64,000 nt of DNA from Saccharospirillum sp. (lineage in GTDB: Bacteria; Pseudomonadota; Gammaproteobacteria; Pseudomonadales; Natronospirillaceae): positions 58,254 through 122,253 of the forward strand of contig JAIUML010000012.1 of NCBI GenBank assembly GCA_022565595.1. Reading direction: 5' to 3'. Position numbers and translations under genes: made by a program. The notes beneath the pieces were generated by a model. That model was not told where the DNA came from, made no database searches, and saw nothing but the letters and a program-made list of their open reading frames with translations. Positions 35,516 to 45,113 of this stretch are shown here, piece after piece. Position 1 is the stretch's first letter. Each line of letters begins with the position of its first letter.

Positions 35516-35689
35516 CCTGATTCTTGCCTCAATTTAATTTCACACGGTATTTATTCGGAAGAAACCCTGACGTGGATGTCTAAATCGCCCTGTCATTTAG
35601 CCAAAAGCAGGACAAAAACTGGCATCACTCAAGGCAATGCACTAGATTAGAGCTACTGAATACTGCACTCTGCGGGATGCTGTCCTCCT

Positions 35690-36430
35690 ATGAAAGCTCG
35701 CTGTCTGTCACTGGTAGTAGCACTATTCTTGTCGTTTCCAGTAGTCGCTCTTGAGCGTCTGACTTACTACACTGAAGATTACCCTCCATTCAACTATGGC
35801 TTGGGTGGCAAGCTCGAGGGGTACTCAGTGGAATTGCTGGAGGCCATCTTCTCCGAAGCGGGTGTCGAGCTTGATCGAAACGATGTTCGCCTGGTCCCCT
35901 GGGCGCGGGGTTACTACGCTGCGCTGAATCAGCCCAACACCGTTCTGTTCTCCACGACGCGCACCCCTGCCAGGGAATCTCTGTTCCAGTGGGTAGGGCC
36001 TATTTCACCCGACAGAGTGGTGCTCCTGGCTCACCGCGATCATCAAAAGCCGTTGCACGACCTGGCTGACTTGAGTGATCACCAGCGACATGTCGTAGTC
36101 ATCCGCGATGATATAGGAGCGCAGCGCCTGCTCGAAGAAGGCGTCCCTGAAGACCGTCTGCACTATGCCATCAACAACAGCAGCGCCCTGGCCATGTTGG
36201 CCGCTGGCCGCATCGACTACTGGGCCTACGGCGAAAGTGTTGCTCAATGGCTAATGGAACAACAAGGCTTTGACGTAGCCGACTTTATCCCACTCTACAC
36301 ACTCAATGAGGCCGAGCTCTATTTTGCATTGCACCCAGAAACAGACGAGGAACTGGTGCAACGCATGCAAAGCGCGCTGGATTCTGTACGTGCCAAGGGG
36401 CTGTTTCCACTACGGACTTTCGATGACTGA
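35690..36430 (+). CDS. Periplasmic solute-binding protein, SBP_bac_3 type
   Basis: A 246-residue protein with signal peptide (about 1-21, ending VVALERL). It has the amino-acid-binding type fold: YYTEDYPPFNYGLGGKLEGYSVELLEAIF, RVVLLAHRD, and a C-terminal RMQSALDSVRAKGLF. No permease or ATPase is near; the next gene, 63 bp on, is a membrane diguanylate cyclase. It may feed a signal to that cyclase rather than a transporter. Such stand-alone proteins are frequent in marine Gammaproteobacteria. Confidence 0.85.
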   Translation: MKARCLSLVVALFLSFPVVALERLTYYTEDYPPFNYGLGGKLEGYSVELLEAIFSEAGVELDRNDVRLVPWARGYYAALNQPNTVLFSTTRTPARESLFQWVGPISPDRVVLLAHRDHQKPLHDLADLSDHQRHVVVIRDDIGAQRLLEEGVPEDRLHYAINNSSALAMLAAGRIDYWAYGESVAQWLMEQQGFDVADFIPLYTLNEAELYFALHPETDEELVQRMQSALDSVRAKGLFPLRTFDD

Positions 36431-36493
36431 TCCGATATCAACACAGCGACCATTCACACCGCCGTTATCCCTTCAATTTACCTGGAGATTGGT

Positions 36494-37801
36494 GTGAAGC
36501 GCCGCAGCCGATACGAGTCCGAAGCTGATTATTACCGGGTTCTTCCCAGGCACAGCCTCAACACCAAGCAGGCAGTCTGGACACTGATAGTCGCCACAAC
36601 GCTCAGCTTGCTCGGGGGTCTGATTGAACTGAGCCTTGAAGCACGTGCCGTCCGGACCGAGGTACAACAGCAAACGCAGCAGGTGCTGGGCCTGGTCAGT
36701 GCTACGGCCGCCGAGGCAGCCTTCCAATTAAACCCGACCCTGGCAGAGCAAATTGTCGACGGCCTGTTTTCAGCGGGCAACCTGGAGCGTATCGAACTGC
36801 GAGACGACTTTGGCCGCATCATGGCACAGCAACAGCGACCGCAACAACCACCTCTGAGCCCGCTGATATATTGGCTGTTTGGCGATCTTCCAGAGTTCCA
36901 TCAACCCTTGGAATATCGCATCGATAGTAACAGCCCGCTGGAGTCTGTCGGCGAATTGCGTGTTCAACTGGCCAGCGATGTCGTGGGAACAACCTTTATC
37001 GAACGCAGCCGCCTGATTTTTGCTGTCGGTGTTTTCAAGGCCCTGGGCATTTCCCTGTTCGTGGTGCTGGCTTTTTCGCTGCTGATTACCCGGCCCTTGC
37101 TCAAGATCTATGATTCCATCCAGCAAGTGGACCCGGAGCAACCCGGTCGCTGGCCCAAACCCATTCTTAATTCACACCGCAAGGATGAACTCGGCAAGCT
37201 GGTTGATGCGCTGGACCAACTCTTGCTGGCGTTTCAACGCGGCCTTGAACAGCGCGACCGCCTGCATCAAATGTCGACATTGGACGGACTGACGGGTATT
37301 GCCAACCGCCGCTTGTTCGATGCCACTCTGCTACAGGCCTGGCAAACCGCTCGACGCAGCAGCCAGCCGATTTCCGTACTGTTCATGGACATCGACAATT
37401 TCAAACCCTATAACGACAACTATGGCCACCAGGCTGGCGACGACTGTTTGCGTCTGGTGGCGAAGGCACTGGTCGAGACGGTCACCCGCCCCGCTGACCT
37501 GCTGGCCCGTTTTGGCGGAGAAGAATTCGTCTGCGTGCTGCCCAATACCGACAAAAAAGGCGCCCTCTCAGTTGCCAAACGCATGCATCGGGCTGTGCTG
37601 GAGTTGAATATTCTTCATGAGTACTCCGATGTTGAGCAAGTGATCACGGTCAGTGTCGGCATTGCTACGGCACGCCCCGGCCGCCATGATGGTGATCCAC
37701 TGGTCCTGCTTGAAGAGGCGGATCAACGACTTTACCGAGCCAAGGCTTTGGGTCGAAACAGAATTGTCTGGGAAGACACCCCCCTCGAGGTTGAACCATG
37801 A
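36494..37801 (+). CDS. Membrane diguanylate cyclase with periplasmic sensor
   Basis: A 435-residue protein: TM1 at about 28-50, a periplasmic part of about 120 residues, TM2 at about 175-198, a HAMP-like linker, and GGDEF domain from LDGLTGIANRR to the end. The motif is GGEEF (341-345), preceded after five residues by RPAD (332-335), an intact product-inhibition site. The start is GTG with CTGGAG upstream. It makes c-di-GMP from GTP. It follows the SBP_bac_3 gene, and the pairing resembles periplasmic protein-cyclase sensor pairs such as YfiR/YfiN, though the partner type differs. Confidence 0.92.
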   Translation: MKRRSRYESEADYYRVLPRHSLNTKQAVWTLIVATTLSLLGGLIELSLEARAVRTEVQQQTQQVLGLVSATAAEAAFQLNPTLAEQIVDGLFSAGNLERIELRDDFGRIMAQQQRPQQPPLSPLIYWLFGDLPEFHQPLEYRIDSNSPLESVGELRVQLASDVVGTTFIERSRLIFAVGVFKALGISLFVVLAFSLLITRPLLKIYDSIQQVDPEQPGRWPKPILNSHRKDELGKLVDALDQLLLAFQRGLEQRDRLHQMSTLDGLTGIANRRLFDATLLQAWQTARRSSQPISVLFMDIDNFKPYNDNYGHQAGDDCLRLVAKALVETVTRPADLLARFGGEEFVCVLPNTDKKGALSVAKRMHRAVLELNILHEYSDVEQVITVSVGIATARPGRHDGDPLVLLEEADQRLYRAKALGRNRIVWEDTPLEVEP

Positions 37802-37847
37802 CGACAAGGCAAGACAGCAACCAGGGTTTCGGCTAGGCTATATCGGT

Positions 37848-38147
37848 ATGAGCGACGTGACGTTACAACTGGACGATTCACCGAACGCAACCCTGATCGC
37901 CCATACGGATAAAAGTCTCTATGACTCCCTGGCCGAGGCGAATATCTGGTTGCGCAAATCCTGCATTAACGGCGCCTGCGGCGTCTGCCGCTGTCGTTTG
38001 ATGTCTGGTGCCATCGATTATCGAGGCCGACACCCCTATGGCCTCAATGGCGGGCAGCAGGCGGACGGCTGGATACTGCCTTGCATCGCCTACCCGAAAT
38101 CGGACCTGAAGCTGGTGCATCTTAGACGACAGGAACCCAAATCATGA
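37848..38147 (+). CDS. 2Fe-2S ferredoxin (plant type)
   Basis: A 99-residue ferredoxin. The cluster ligands are Cys39, Cys44 and Cys47 in SCINGACGVCRCR, and Cys79 in WILPCIAYP. This is the C-x4-C-x2-C ... C pattern of plant-type 2Fe-2S domains. The start is the ATG at 37848; the frame open upstream overlaps the cyclase in another phase. The stop overlaps the start of the next gene by ATGA. Its electron partner is not evident. Confidence 0.88.
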   Translation: MSDVTLQLDDSPNATLIAHTDKSLYDSLAEANIWLRKSCINGACGVCRCRLMSGAIDYRGRHPYGLNGGQQADGWILPCIAYPKSDLKLVHLRRQEPKS

Positions 38148-38713
38148 GCTCTGAACGCTTTGACCTTTATTTCAAAGGAGAGTTACTGGACGGCTATTTT
38201 GCCGACTTCGTCAAGGTCGATATGGCTCGGCTTTTCAAGGTTGACCTCGCTCGAATTGAGCCCTACTTCAGTGGCGAACCACAAACCATCAAGCTCAATG
38301 TCGACCGTGCGACAGCCGCCAAATATCAAAAAGCCTTGATGGAAATTGGTGCCAGGCTGGTCGTGGTAAACCAGGGCGCAACGGTTGAGACAAGGCCAAC
38401 ACCAGCGCAGACAAGGTCAGCGCCAGCACCCGCTGAAGCCTCTGCCACGCAAACCAAAGGGGGCTGGAGCTTGCTGCCGCCGGGCAGCGATCTGGGTGAA
38501 CATCGAGATATCCAACCAGTGTCGGTCGACGTCAGTGGGCTCTCCATAGCCGAAGTCGGTGTCGATCTGGTAGAGCATACAGACCGGCCACCACCTGTGC
38601 AGGTAGACATCAGTGGTTTGCGTCTTGATGAACCGGGGGTTAATCTGATTGAGCCTGACTCGTCCGAACCACCACCGGCACCCGACACCTCTCATTTGAA
38701 GCTCGAGCAGTAA
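38144..38713 (+). CDS. Hypothetical protein with C-terminal motif repeats
   Basis: A 189-residue protein I cannot assign. Residues 1-80 form a small basic domain (ERFDLYFKGELLDGYFADF, KVDLARIEPYFSG). A proline- and alanine-rich linker follows. The C-terminus has three copies of a short motif: VDVSGLSIAEVGVDL, VDISGLRLDEPGVNL and PDTSHLKLEQ, each separated by acidic or proline-rich spacers. No signal or membrane segment is seen. It is coupled to the ferredoxin gene by an ATGA overlap and ends 11 bp from a convergent gene. Confidence 0.75.
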   Translation: MSSERFDLYFKGELLDGYFADFVKVDMARLFKVDLARIEPYFSGEPQTIKLNVDRATAAKYQKALMEIGARLVVVNQGATVETRPTPAQTRSAPAPAEASATQTKGGWSLLPPGSDLGEHRDIQPVSVDVSGLSIAEVGVDLVEHTDRPPPVQVDISGLRLDEPGVNLIEPDSSEPPPAPDTSHLKLEQ

Positions 38714-38724
38714 AGTTGAGGCAG

Positions 38725-40212
38725 CTACCGATAGCGGTAGCGATCACGAGCGGCGTACCAGCGTTTCTTGTCTTCATACATCCGTTCATCGGCGCGTTTC
38801 AGTACGTCTTCCGGCGGTACCTGATCGGAACCTGCCTGGCCAACGCTGAGTTCGATACGCACATCCATGGCGTCACCCTGGTCGGTCGGCAAGGAAACCT
38901 TCTGCCCCTTGACGTTACGGTCAATGCGGCTCATCAAGGCGCCGGCACCCTGCCCTGTTTTGTCTCGGCAGAGAATGACAAACTCATCACCCCCAAATCG
39001 AAACAGACGATCATGCTCTCTGCAGGTAGCGCGCAGTGCATCGGCAACGCTGCAGATCAACTGATCACCCGCTATATGCCCGTATTGATCATTGATTGGT
39101 TTGAGGCCAATCAGATCAATCAAAATAACGGTGAAGTGCTCGTCCTTGTTGTCGCGCAATCGCGCCTGGGCATCGGCAATTTCATGCTCCAATCGACCGC
39201 GATTATAGATTCCGGTCAGAGCATCACGCTCGGCGGCTGATTTCAATTCAAGAGAGAGCAGTTTATTGGCAATGGTGGTACTGAGTTGCTTCAGTAGTAA
39301 CCTGAGCGCTTGTCGTTCTTCTTCGGGCAGGGCCGGCCCATGAATCAGCAAAAAACCCTGAAAGCGATCAAAACGCTGCTTTAACGGGAACACAAAACTG
39401 CCTTTATCCTGCTCTGACGCACTGATAATGTGTCCCTGCGGTAAATACTCACTCACGCAAGACAATTGGTGCCGTAATGAAGCGCGCTGCTCCTCTTCAA
39501 GGTCAGAGGTAAATGCTGCAAAGTGAAGGGTTTCGGTTTCATCGGGATCCTTGAGGGCAAAACCAAAGGATTGGTTCGGGTAAAGCCCTTGCAGCACTTT
39601 CAAGGCTTCTTCGACCAGTTGCTCAAAGCTTTCGGACTGATCGCCCAGATCCGTTAAATTGAGCATGGTCGAAAAAATAACGTTCTTTTTTTCAGCATCG
39701 GTCTTGGTACGAAACAGCCTCTGGTTTTGTCTGGAAAACACCCAGGCAACGGCAAAAATGTAGGCCTGCAGAGCGATCATGGTAATGATCTCTACTCCAA
39801 GCGGGGCCTGAGGCGACCAATGAAAACCGAACAACAAGACTCCCGCCAAAAGGCCCAAACCGTAACAGGCGATGGCTCGAATAAACTGGGAAACACCCCC
39901 CGTCATGGTGTTATTGAGAATCACCGCAGCCAACAGGGTAAAGCTGACCCAGCCAGAAAATTCGATTGCAACGGTCCACAAGGCCAACATAAAGGAATCG
40001 AACATCATGGCATGAACTTCGATGCCCTTGCGTGACTCGCGCAGGCGGTCGAACCAGTACACACAATGGGGGTACAACAGAAAGTAGGCAACCGCGAGGA
40101 CATAAAGCCCAGTAGACCACTCATGCACATGAGTCAGCCAGGCAATGGCAATAAAGGTCGCGCCAAAGCCAAAAACTCGCGGCAAATAATTGATGCGCGT
40201 TAACCGTGGCAT
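38725..40212 (-). CDS. MASE2-type membrane diguanylate cyclase
   Basis: A 495-residue protein with an N-terminal MASE2-like bundle of about 5-6 helices (LPRVFGFGATFIAIAWL to about 160), a middle GAF-like region (180-310) and a GGDEF domain (325-490). The motif GGDEF (407-411) is preceded by REHD, so the inhibition site is intact. The usual DIDxFK block reads LIDLIGLKPINDQYGH; the first Asp ligand remains, but the second Asp and the Phe are replaced. AdrA-type cyclases share the MASE2 layout. Confidence 0.9.
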   Translation of the reverse strand: MPRLTRINYLPRVFGFGATFIAIAWLTHVHEWSTGLYVLAVAYFLLYPHCVYWFDRLRESRKGIEVHAMMFDSFMLALWTVAIEFSGWVSFTLLAAVILNNTMTGGVSQFIRAIACYGLGLLAGVLLFGFHWSPQAPLGVEIITMIALQAYIFAVAWVFSRQNQRLFRTKTDAEKKNVIFSTMLNLTDLGDQSESFEQLVEEALKVLQGLYPNQSFGFALKDPDETETLHFAAFTSDLEEEQRASLRHQLSCVSEYLPQGHIISASEQDKGSFVFPLKQRFDRFQGFLLIHGPALPEEERQALRLLLKQLSTTIANKLLSLELKSAAERDALTGIYNRGRLEHEIADAQARLRDNKDEHFTVILIDLIGLKPINDQYGHIAGDQLICSVADALRATCREHDRLFRFGGDEFVILCRDKTGQGAGALMSRIDRNVKGQKVSLPTDQGDAMDVRIELSVGQAGSDQVPPEDVLKRADERMYEDKKRWYAARDRYRYR

Positions 40213-40427
40213 GCGATAACGCCGCTTATTTCCGGTAACCGCAGTCAGCGCTCTGTCTCCTGATGGTTTTTATTGGAATGGAACACTGCGTTCGATGCTC
40301 ATTTCGCCGCTGAAATCGGGCACCTCTCACCAGTGTGATGCATAGCGTCTGCCAGGGCAAGCAACCTGGTTGGTATTCGGGCGGAAAAACCCTTAGCATA
40401 CCGGGCTCGAACATTGACAGGCCCGAC

Positions 40428-41672
40428 ATGGCTCAAACGCCCGCTTCCACTGCCAGACAATCCGCACTGTCGGAACCGGTTTTCCGTACCTACTTTTACG
40501 CCACTTCCAGCGCCACCCTGGCTGTCTGGGTTGCCCGTTTTCTGATCGGCTGGACAGCCTGGGACCTGACAGAGTCTGCGTTCTGGGTCGGGGTCACCAG
40601 CGCCATGTTGCTGGCACCGACCTTTTTGTTGTCGCCCATCTTTGGCGTCGTTTCCGACCGAGTTGACCCGCGCAGTGGTGTGTTGGTTACCGCCAGCCTG
40701 AATACCCTGATCTGCCTGAGCCTTGCTCTGTCGGCTTTTATGGGATGGATCACCCTGCCCGCCCTGATGTTGGGCGCTCTCGCTTTTGGCTGTGTTACCG
40801 CCGCCCATCACCCCATGCGCCTGGCTCTGGTACCCAAAATCCTGAGTCGCCACCTGCTGCCCAGCGGCATCGGCCTGACAGCCATTGTTTTCAACCTGTC
40901 GCGCATTATCGGACCGGCCATCGGAGCCTTGATCATCAATTATGGCAACGTGGGCCTGGCCTTTGGTCTCTCGGCGGTGATGTTTGTCGTGACCTCGGTT
41001 TTTCTGATGCAGGTACCGGCCATTGCACCCATCCGGAAAAGCCGCCAGAACAGCCTTTTTCTGGATTTGCGCGAAGGCCTGGGTTTTATCAAACGCTCGC
41101 CCTTGATCCGGCTGATCTTGCTGATGACCCTGGTCAATGGTCTGATCGGACGCAGCCTGATGGAGCTATTGCCGGCGGTTTCGGGCCAGTTGGCCGGTGG
41201 TACGGCCGATGCACTGGCCATCCTGACCGCTGTTGCCGGCGGCGGTGCCATTGTTGGCGGTTGGATCGTTTCGCGCCAGAAAGGCGACCCCTTGAACCTG
41301 AGTCACCTGGTGTTCGCGGCCCTGATGGTCGGCGCAGCAATTCTGATACCGGTAATCTGGGTAACGGGCCTCGCCTGGCTGATACCCATCATAGCGGTAG
41401 CGAGCGGCTGCATGACCATTATCGGCACAGGCTGCCAGGCCCTGGTGCAATTGGTGGTAGATGACGCCTTTCGCGGACGCGTCATGAGCATCTGGACCGT
41501 GGTCAGTATGGGCTCACCCGCCCTGGGGGCTTTCGTCATGGGTGCCCTGGCCGATCAATTCGGCTTTGGCTGGACCCTGGTACTGGCGGCCAGCCTCGGC
41601 ATCGGGGTTACCCTGTTACTGGCAAGAAAACGCGGCCGCTTTCTCAAGGCAGAGGAACAGACTCCTGTCTGA
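40428..41672 (+). CDS. MFS exporter, MFS_3/EntS-like
   Basis: A 414-residue transporter with about 12 helices. The family motif between TM2 and TM3 reads GVVSDRVDPRSGVL and the second half has GALADQFGFGW. It resembles the EntS/MFS_3 group of siderophore or drug exporters, but no siderophore genes are near. The start at 40428 (MAQTPASTARQSALSEPVFR) begins just before TM1; the upstream frame is not hydrophobic and has no counterpart. It ends 6 bp from convergent cbpA. Confidence 0.87.
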   Translation: MAQTPASTARQSALSEPVFRTYFYATSSATLAVWVARFLIGWTAWDLTESAFWVGVTSAMLLAPTFLLSPIFGVVSDRVDPRSGVLVTASLNTLICLSLALSAFMGWITLPALMLGALAFGCVTAAHHPMRLALVPKILSRHLLPSGIGLTAIVFNLSRIIGPAIGALIINYGNVGLAFGLSAVMFVVTSVFLMQVPAIAPIRKSRQNSLFLDLREGLGFIKRSPLIRLILLMTLVNGLIGRSLMELLPAVSGQLAGGTADALAILTAVAGGGAIVGGWIVSRQKGDPLNLSHLVFAALMVGAAILIPVIWVTGLAWLIPIIAVASGCMTIIGTGCQALVQLVVDDAFRGRVMSIWTVVSMGSPALGAFVMGALADQFGFGWTLVLAASLGIGVTLLLARKRGRFLKAEEQTPV

Positions 41673-41678
41673 GCCTGG

Positions 41679-42647
41679 TTAACTGGCCTGAGTTTCCAGA
41701 CGCTTGCGCGGGTTGAAGTCTTTTTGTACCTGAGCCAACTGCCGGTACAACGCCTCCGCCGTTTCCGAATGCTCGGTCGGCACCGTCACCTGGAGGGTAA
41801 CCAACAGATCCCCCGGTGGCTGCTTACCGAGCCCCTTGCCTTTCAGGCGCAGCTTGCGACCTGAGGTAGACCCCTTGGGAATGGTCATCGTCACTGGGCC
41901 CTCCAGTGTCGGCACAGTAACACGGGTACCCAAAGCGGCTTCCCAGGGTGTAATCGGCAGGTTAAGCGAAAGGTTTTTGCCGTCTACCTCGAACAGCGGA
42001 TGCGGGGCCAGTTCCATTTCCAGATACAGATCTCCAGCCGCACCACCACCCACACCAGGCTCTCCCTGACCCGCCAGGCGAATGCGCTGCCCGGCAACGA
42101 CGCCGGCGGGAATCTTTACATTCAAGGTTCTGGTTTGAGCGCCCGAATTGCCAAAGGCACCAGTCTCGTGCGGCCGCAGTTTGATCTGCCGTTGAACGCC
42201 CTGCTTGGCTTCTTCCAGAAAGAGCGCCAGGTTGTAGGCCAGGTCGCGGCCACGCCGACGCTGACTACCACCCCAGCCTCCGGAACGATGCTCCTGAAAG
42301 GGCCCACGCTGAGCAGCGCCGCTGTTCTTTCCCGTACCGCCAAATATCGACTCGAAGAAATCGCTGAACTGGCGCGCCATTTCTTCATCGCCACGGCCTG
42401 CACTGCCGCCGGTGCGGTAGGCATTGCCAGCACCCAGGCTTCGAATCTGGTCATACTCAGCGCGTTTGCCGGCATCACTCAGCACTTCATAAGCTTCACC
42501 CAGAGCCTTGAACCGGGCTTCTGCGTCTTTTTCCTTGCTCACGTCCGGGTGATACTTTCTTGCCAGACGTCGGTAGGACTTCTTGATCTCTTCCTTGCTG
42601 GCAGTCGGTGCCACGCCGAGTATTGAGTAGTAGTCTTTAAACTCCAT
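41679..42647 (-). CDS. cbpA: Curved DNA-binding protein A (DnaJ-like co-chaperone)
   Basis: A 322-residue DnaJ homologue without zinc fingers. The J domain spans 1-66 with HPD in RKYHPDVSKEK; a Gly/Ser-rich linker follows, then two C-terminal beta domains (VKIPAGVVAGQRIRLAGQGEPG, PWEAALGTRVTVPTLEGPV, LRLKGKGL). CbpA stimulates DnaK and binds curved DNA. The ATG at 42647 is preferred to a GTG one codon earlier. No cbpM modulator gene is adjacent. Confidence 0.92.
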   Translation of the reverse strand: MEFKDYYSILGVAPTASKEEIKKSYRRLARKYHPDVSKEKDAEARFKALGEAYEVLSDAGKRAEYDQIRSLGAGNAYRTGGSAGRGDEEMARQFSDFFESIFGGTGKNSGAAQRGPFQEHRSGGWGGSQRRRGRDLAYNLALFLEEAKQGVQRQIKLRPHETGAFGNSGAQTRTLNVKIPAGVVAGQRIRLAGQGEPGVGGGAAGDLYLEMELAPHPLFEVDGKNLSLNLPITPWEAALGTRVTVPTLEGPVTMTIPKGSTSGRKLRLKGKGLGKQPPGDLLVTLQVTVPTEHSETAEALYRQLAQVQKDFNPRKRLETQAS

Positions 42648-42728
42648 CACAATACATCCGCATCAATTATTTGTGCTCATAATGTGAGCATCGCCGCCAA
42701 AAACAAGAGGACAGCCAGCACCTTTACC

Positions 42729-44072
42729 TCAGTCACACACCGTGGTCAGGGCCAGGCAGCTGGCGAGCAGAGCGGCATCCTGGCCTCGAGGCTTGCTCAG
42801 CTGCACGCTGGTGTACTGCCCCTGAGCATCCGTACCCGAGGGTAATACCACCGCCGGAGTATCCAGAAAACTGCCCACCATGGTCAGGCGCAACACCGCC
42901 AGGTTCGTGGCCAGATAGGCATCGTCGTCGAGCAACAGCGGGTCGAGCTCCGGTGCCACCCGGGCGCAGGTGGGGGACAACAAGACAGCGCCCGCCAGTT
43001 GCTCCACCAGCGCCTGCTGCAGCTTCTGACGCAACCAGATCAGGCGTACCAGGCGATCTGGCGCGGCATCCTTGACCAACAACAAACGGTTGCGCACGCG
43101 TGGATCAAAACGCTCAGCAGGCTGGCTTTCCAGCAACGCCTTGTGCTCGGTGTAAGCCTCAAAGCCCCCGAGCCAGCCATCGCTGGCAATGGCATCCAGC
43201 ACCTGCTGCACCGCCGTCAGGTGCTTCGGCACCACCCGTGCGCCAGCACGTTCAAAACGCTCTGCCATGCGCAGCGTATTGTCGCGCACGGCAACTTCGA
43301 GGCCAGGTTCAGCCAAAGCCACTTCATCCAGTATCAGTGTCATCTGCCCGGCGTTGCCTGGTGTAAGCGGCCGAACTGCCTGCCCGGCCATGGCCTGAGT
43401 AGCGGCAATGCAATCTTCCAGGCAATGACCAATGGCACCCACTGTATCGAGACTCCGTGCCAGCGGCAGCACCCCCTCGGTGGACACCAACCCACAGCTC
43501 GGCCGCCACGACACCAGGCCATTGAAGGCCGCCGGCAAGCGCAAAGAACCGGCCGTATCAGACCCCATCGCCACAGGCACCACACCTCTGGCCACTGCCA
43601 CGGCCGAGCCACTGCTGGAACCACCGGGAACACGTTTGGGGCCATTACCTGGCGTGTGCTCCGGCGTGCCATAGTGGGGGTTCATACCCAGGCCGGAAAA
43701 CGCCAGTTCAGTCATGTTGGTTTTGCCCAGGCTGATCACCCCCTGACGCTGGGCAGCAGCCACCAGTGGCGCATCGGCGGCAGCAGGCTGATCAAAAAGA
43801 CGACTGCCACCTGTGGTGACGGTGCCAGCCACATCGACCAGATCCTTCCACGCCATGGGAATGCCATCCAGGGGCCCCAGCGACTGGCCTGCCTTGAGGC
43901 GATTTGCCGCCTGTTCCGCTTCGAACCGGGCACGCTCCGGAAGCATTGAGATAAAGGCCGGGCTCGCCGCGGATGCCGCTGCCAGTGCTTCCTCTGTTGC
44001 CTGAATCGGATCAGTCTGGCCTTCGGAGTAGGCCCGCTGCCAATCGCTGATGGTGCTTCGCTGTGGTTGCAT
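42729..44072 (-). CDS. Amidase signature family protein
   Basis: A 447-residue amidase. The Ser-cisSer-Lys triad is visible: Lys in PMAWKDLVDVAG, and the Gly-Ser-rich block VPGGSSSGSAVAVARG with SDTAGSLRLPAAFNG. It hydrolyses a C-N amide bond; it is not GatA, since no gatBC genes are near. The start at 44072 has AAGGAG upstream, and a TTG start 18 nt earlier is less likely. It follows the hydroxyacid dehydrogenase by 14 nt and probably shares its transcript. Confidence 0.87.
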   Translation of the reverse strand: MQPQRSTISDWQRAYSEGQTDPIQATEEALAAASAASPAFISMLPERARFEAEQAANRLKAGQSLGPLDGIPMAWKDLVDVAGTVTTGGSRLFDQPAAADAPLVAAAQRQGVISLGKTNMTELAFSGLGMNPHYGTPEHTPGNGPKRVPGGSSSGSAVAVARGVVPVAMGSDTAGSLRLPAAFNGLVSWRPSCGLVSTEGVLPLARSLDTVGAIGHCLEDCIAATQAMAGQAVRPLTPGNAGQMTLILDEVALAEPGLEVAVRDNTLRMAERFERAGARVVPKHLTAVQQVLDAIASDGWLGGFEAYTEHKALLESQPAERFDPRVRNRLLLVKDAAPDRLVRLIWLRQKLQQALVEQLAGAVLLSPTCARVAPELDPLLLDDDAYLATNLAVLRLTMVGSFLDTPAVVLPSGTDAQGQYTSVQLSKPRGQDAALLASCLALTTVCD

Positions 44073-44086
44073 CGCTTCGCTCTCCT

Positions 44087-45031
44087 TCAAACGCGGCGAT
44101 GGCGCAAGGCTTCACCCGCCATCAGCCGTTGAATATTATCCGCCGCGCCACTCATGATCCCCTTCACCGAACGATCACTCAAACCCGCCACATGGGGCGA
44201 TGTTAGCAAGTTCAACTGAAAGATGGGGTCATCCGGGTCCGGTGGTTCCTGCCAGAAAACATCCAGAGCCGCGCCCGCCAAATGGCCCGACTCCAGCGCC
44301 GCCAGGAGGGCACCGCGCTCAACCAGACCGCCTCGCCCGACATTGATCAGATAACTGCCGGCTTTCATCTGTGCCAGACTCTCCGCATTGATAAGATGAT
44401 GCGTCTGATCCGTATCCGGCAGCGTCAGCACCACCAGGTCGGACTCGGCCAACAACTGCGGCAGCTGCTCAGAGCTGCCTAGCCAATCCAGCCCATGCTC
44501 GTTTGCCAGAGTCTGTTCTGGCTCCCGCTTGATCGCCACCTTGCGCACACCAAAACCACTCAACCGACGGCTGACCGCCTGGCCGATGGCGCCAAAACCG
44601 ACAATGCCCACCGTAGCGCCCATCAAGCTGCGCCCGACCGGCACACCCAAGAGCCGATTCTGGCGCTGCTCGAGATGTTCAGACGTACGACGCATAAGGG
44701 CCAGCATGAAGTAAATCACCATTTCCGATACGGAATCGGCATTGCCGGATACATCCGTGGGTACATTGGCGACCGCTATGCCTTGCTGTTGCGCCGCCTC
44801 AAGGTCGACCCCCTCCAGACCAGCGCCGATTTGCTGAATCAGTTGCAACCGATCCGCTGTTTGCAAAAGCTCGGCGTCGATTCGACTCATGGTGGGTATC
44901 ACCACATCGTAGCCAGCCAAGCTGCTGGGGTTGAGCCCGCCAGCGGTAAAAGAGACCTCCGGCAGGTCAGTACGAAAACGATGCAGAATGCCACCCCAGG
45001 CATCCTCTGGAGCTGCAAAGAGAACCTTCAT
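44087..45031 (-). CDS. D-2-hydroxyacid dehydrogenase
   Basis: A 314-residue NAD(P)-dependent dehydrogenase. The Rossmann motif is GIVGFGAIGQAVSRRL; the catalytic Arg is in INVGRGGLV, Glu in FWQEPPDPDDP and His in SPHVAGLS. It interconverts a 2-oxoacid and a D-2-hydroxyacid. It is the first gene of a two-gene unit with the amidase, which suggests joint use of an amide-containing acid. The exact substrate cannot be read. Confidence 0.9.
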   Translation of the reverse strand: MKVLFAAPEDAWGGILHRFRTDLPEVSFTAGGLNPSSLAGYDVVIPTMSRIDAELLQTADRLQLIQQIGAGLEGVDLEAAQQQGIAVANVPTDVSGNADSVSEMVIYFMLALMRRTSEHLEQRQNRLLGVPVGRSLMGATVGIVGFGAIGQAVSRRLSGFGVRKVAIKREPEQTLANEHGLDWLGSSEQLPQLLAESDLVVLTLPDTDQTHHLINAESLAQMKAGSYLINVGRGGLVERGALLAALESGHLAGAALDVFWQEPPDPDDPIFQLNLLTSPHVAGLSDRSVKGIMSGAADNIQRLMAGEALRHRRV

Positions 45032-45113
45032 CTGAAACCCTGAGTGTGAGTATTTTTTACATGCTAACGCATTTTTGCAGGGATGGCCTGTGGCATGTAT
45101 GAGCGTTCAGGCC

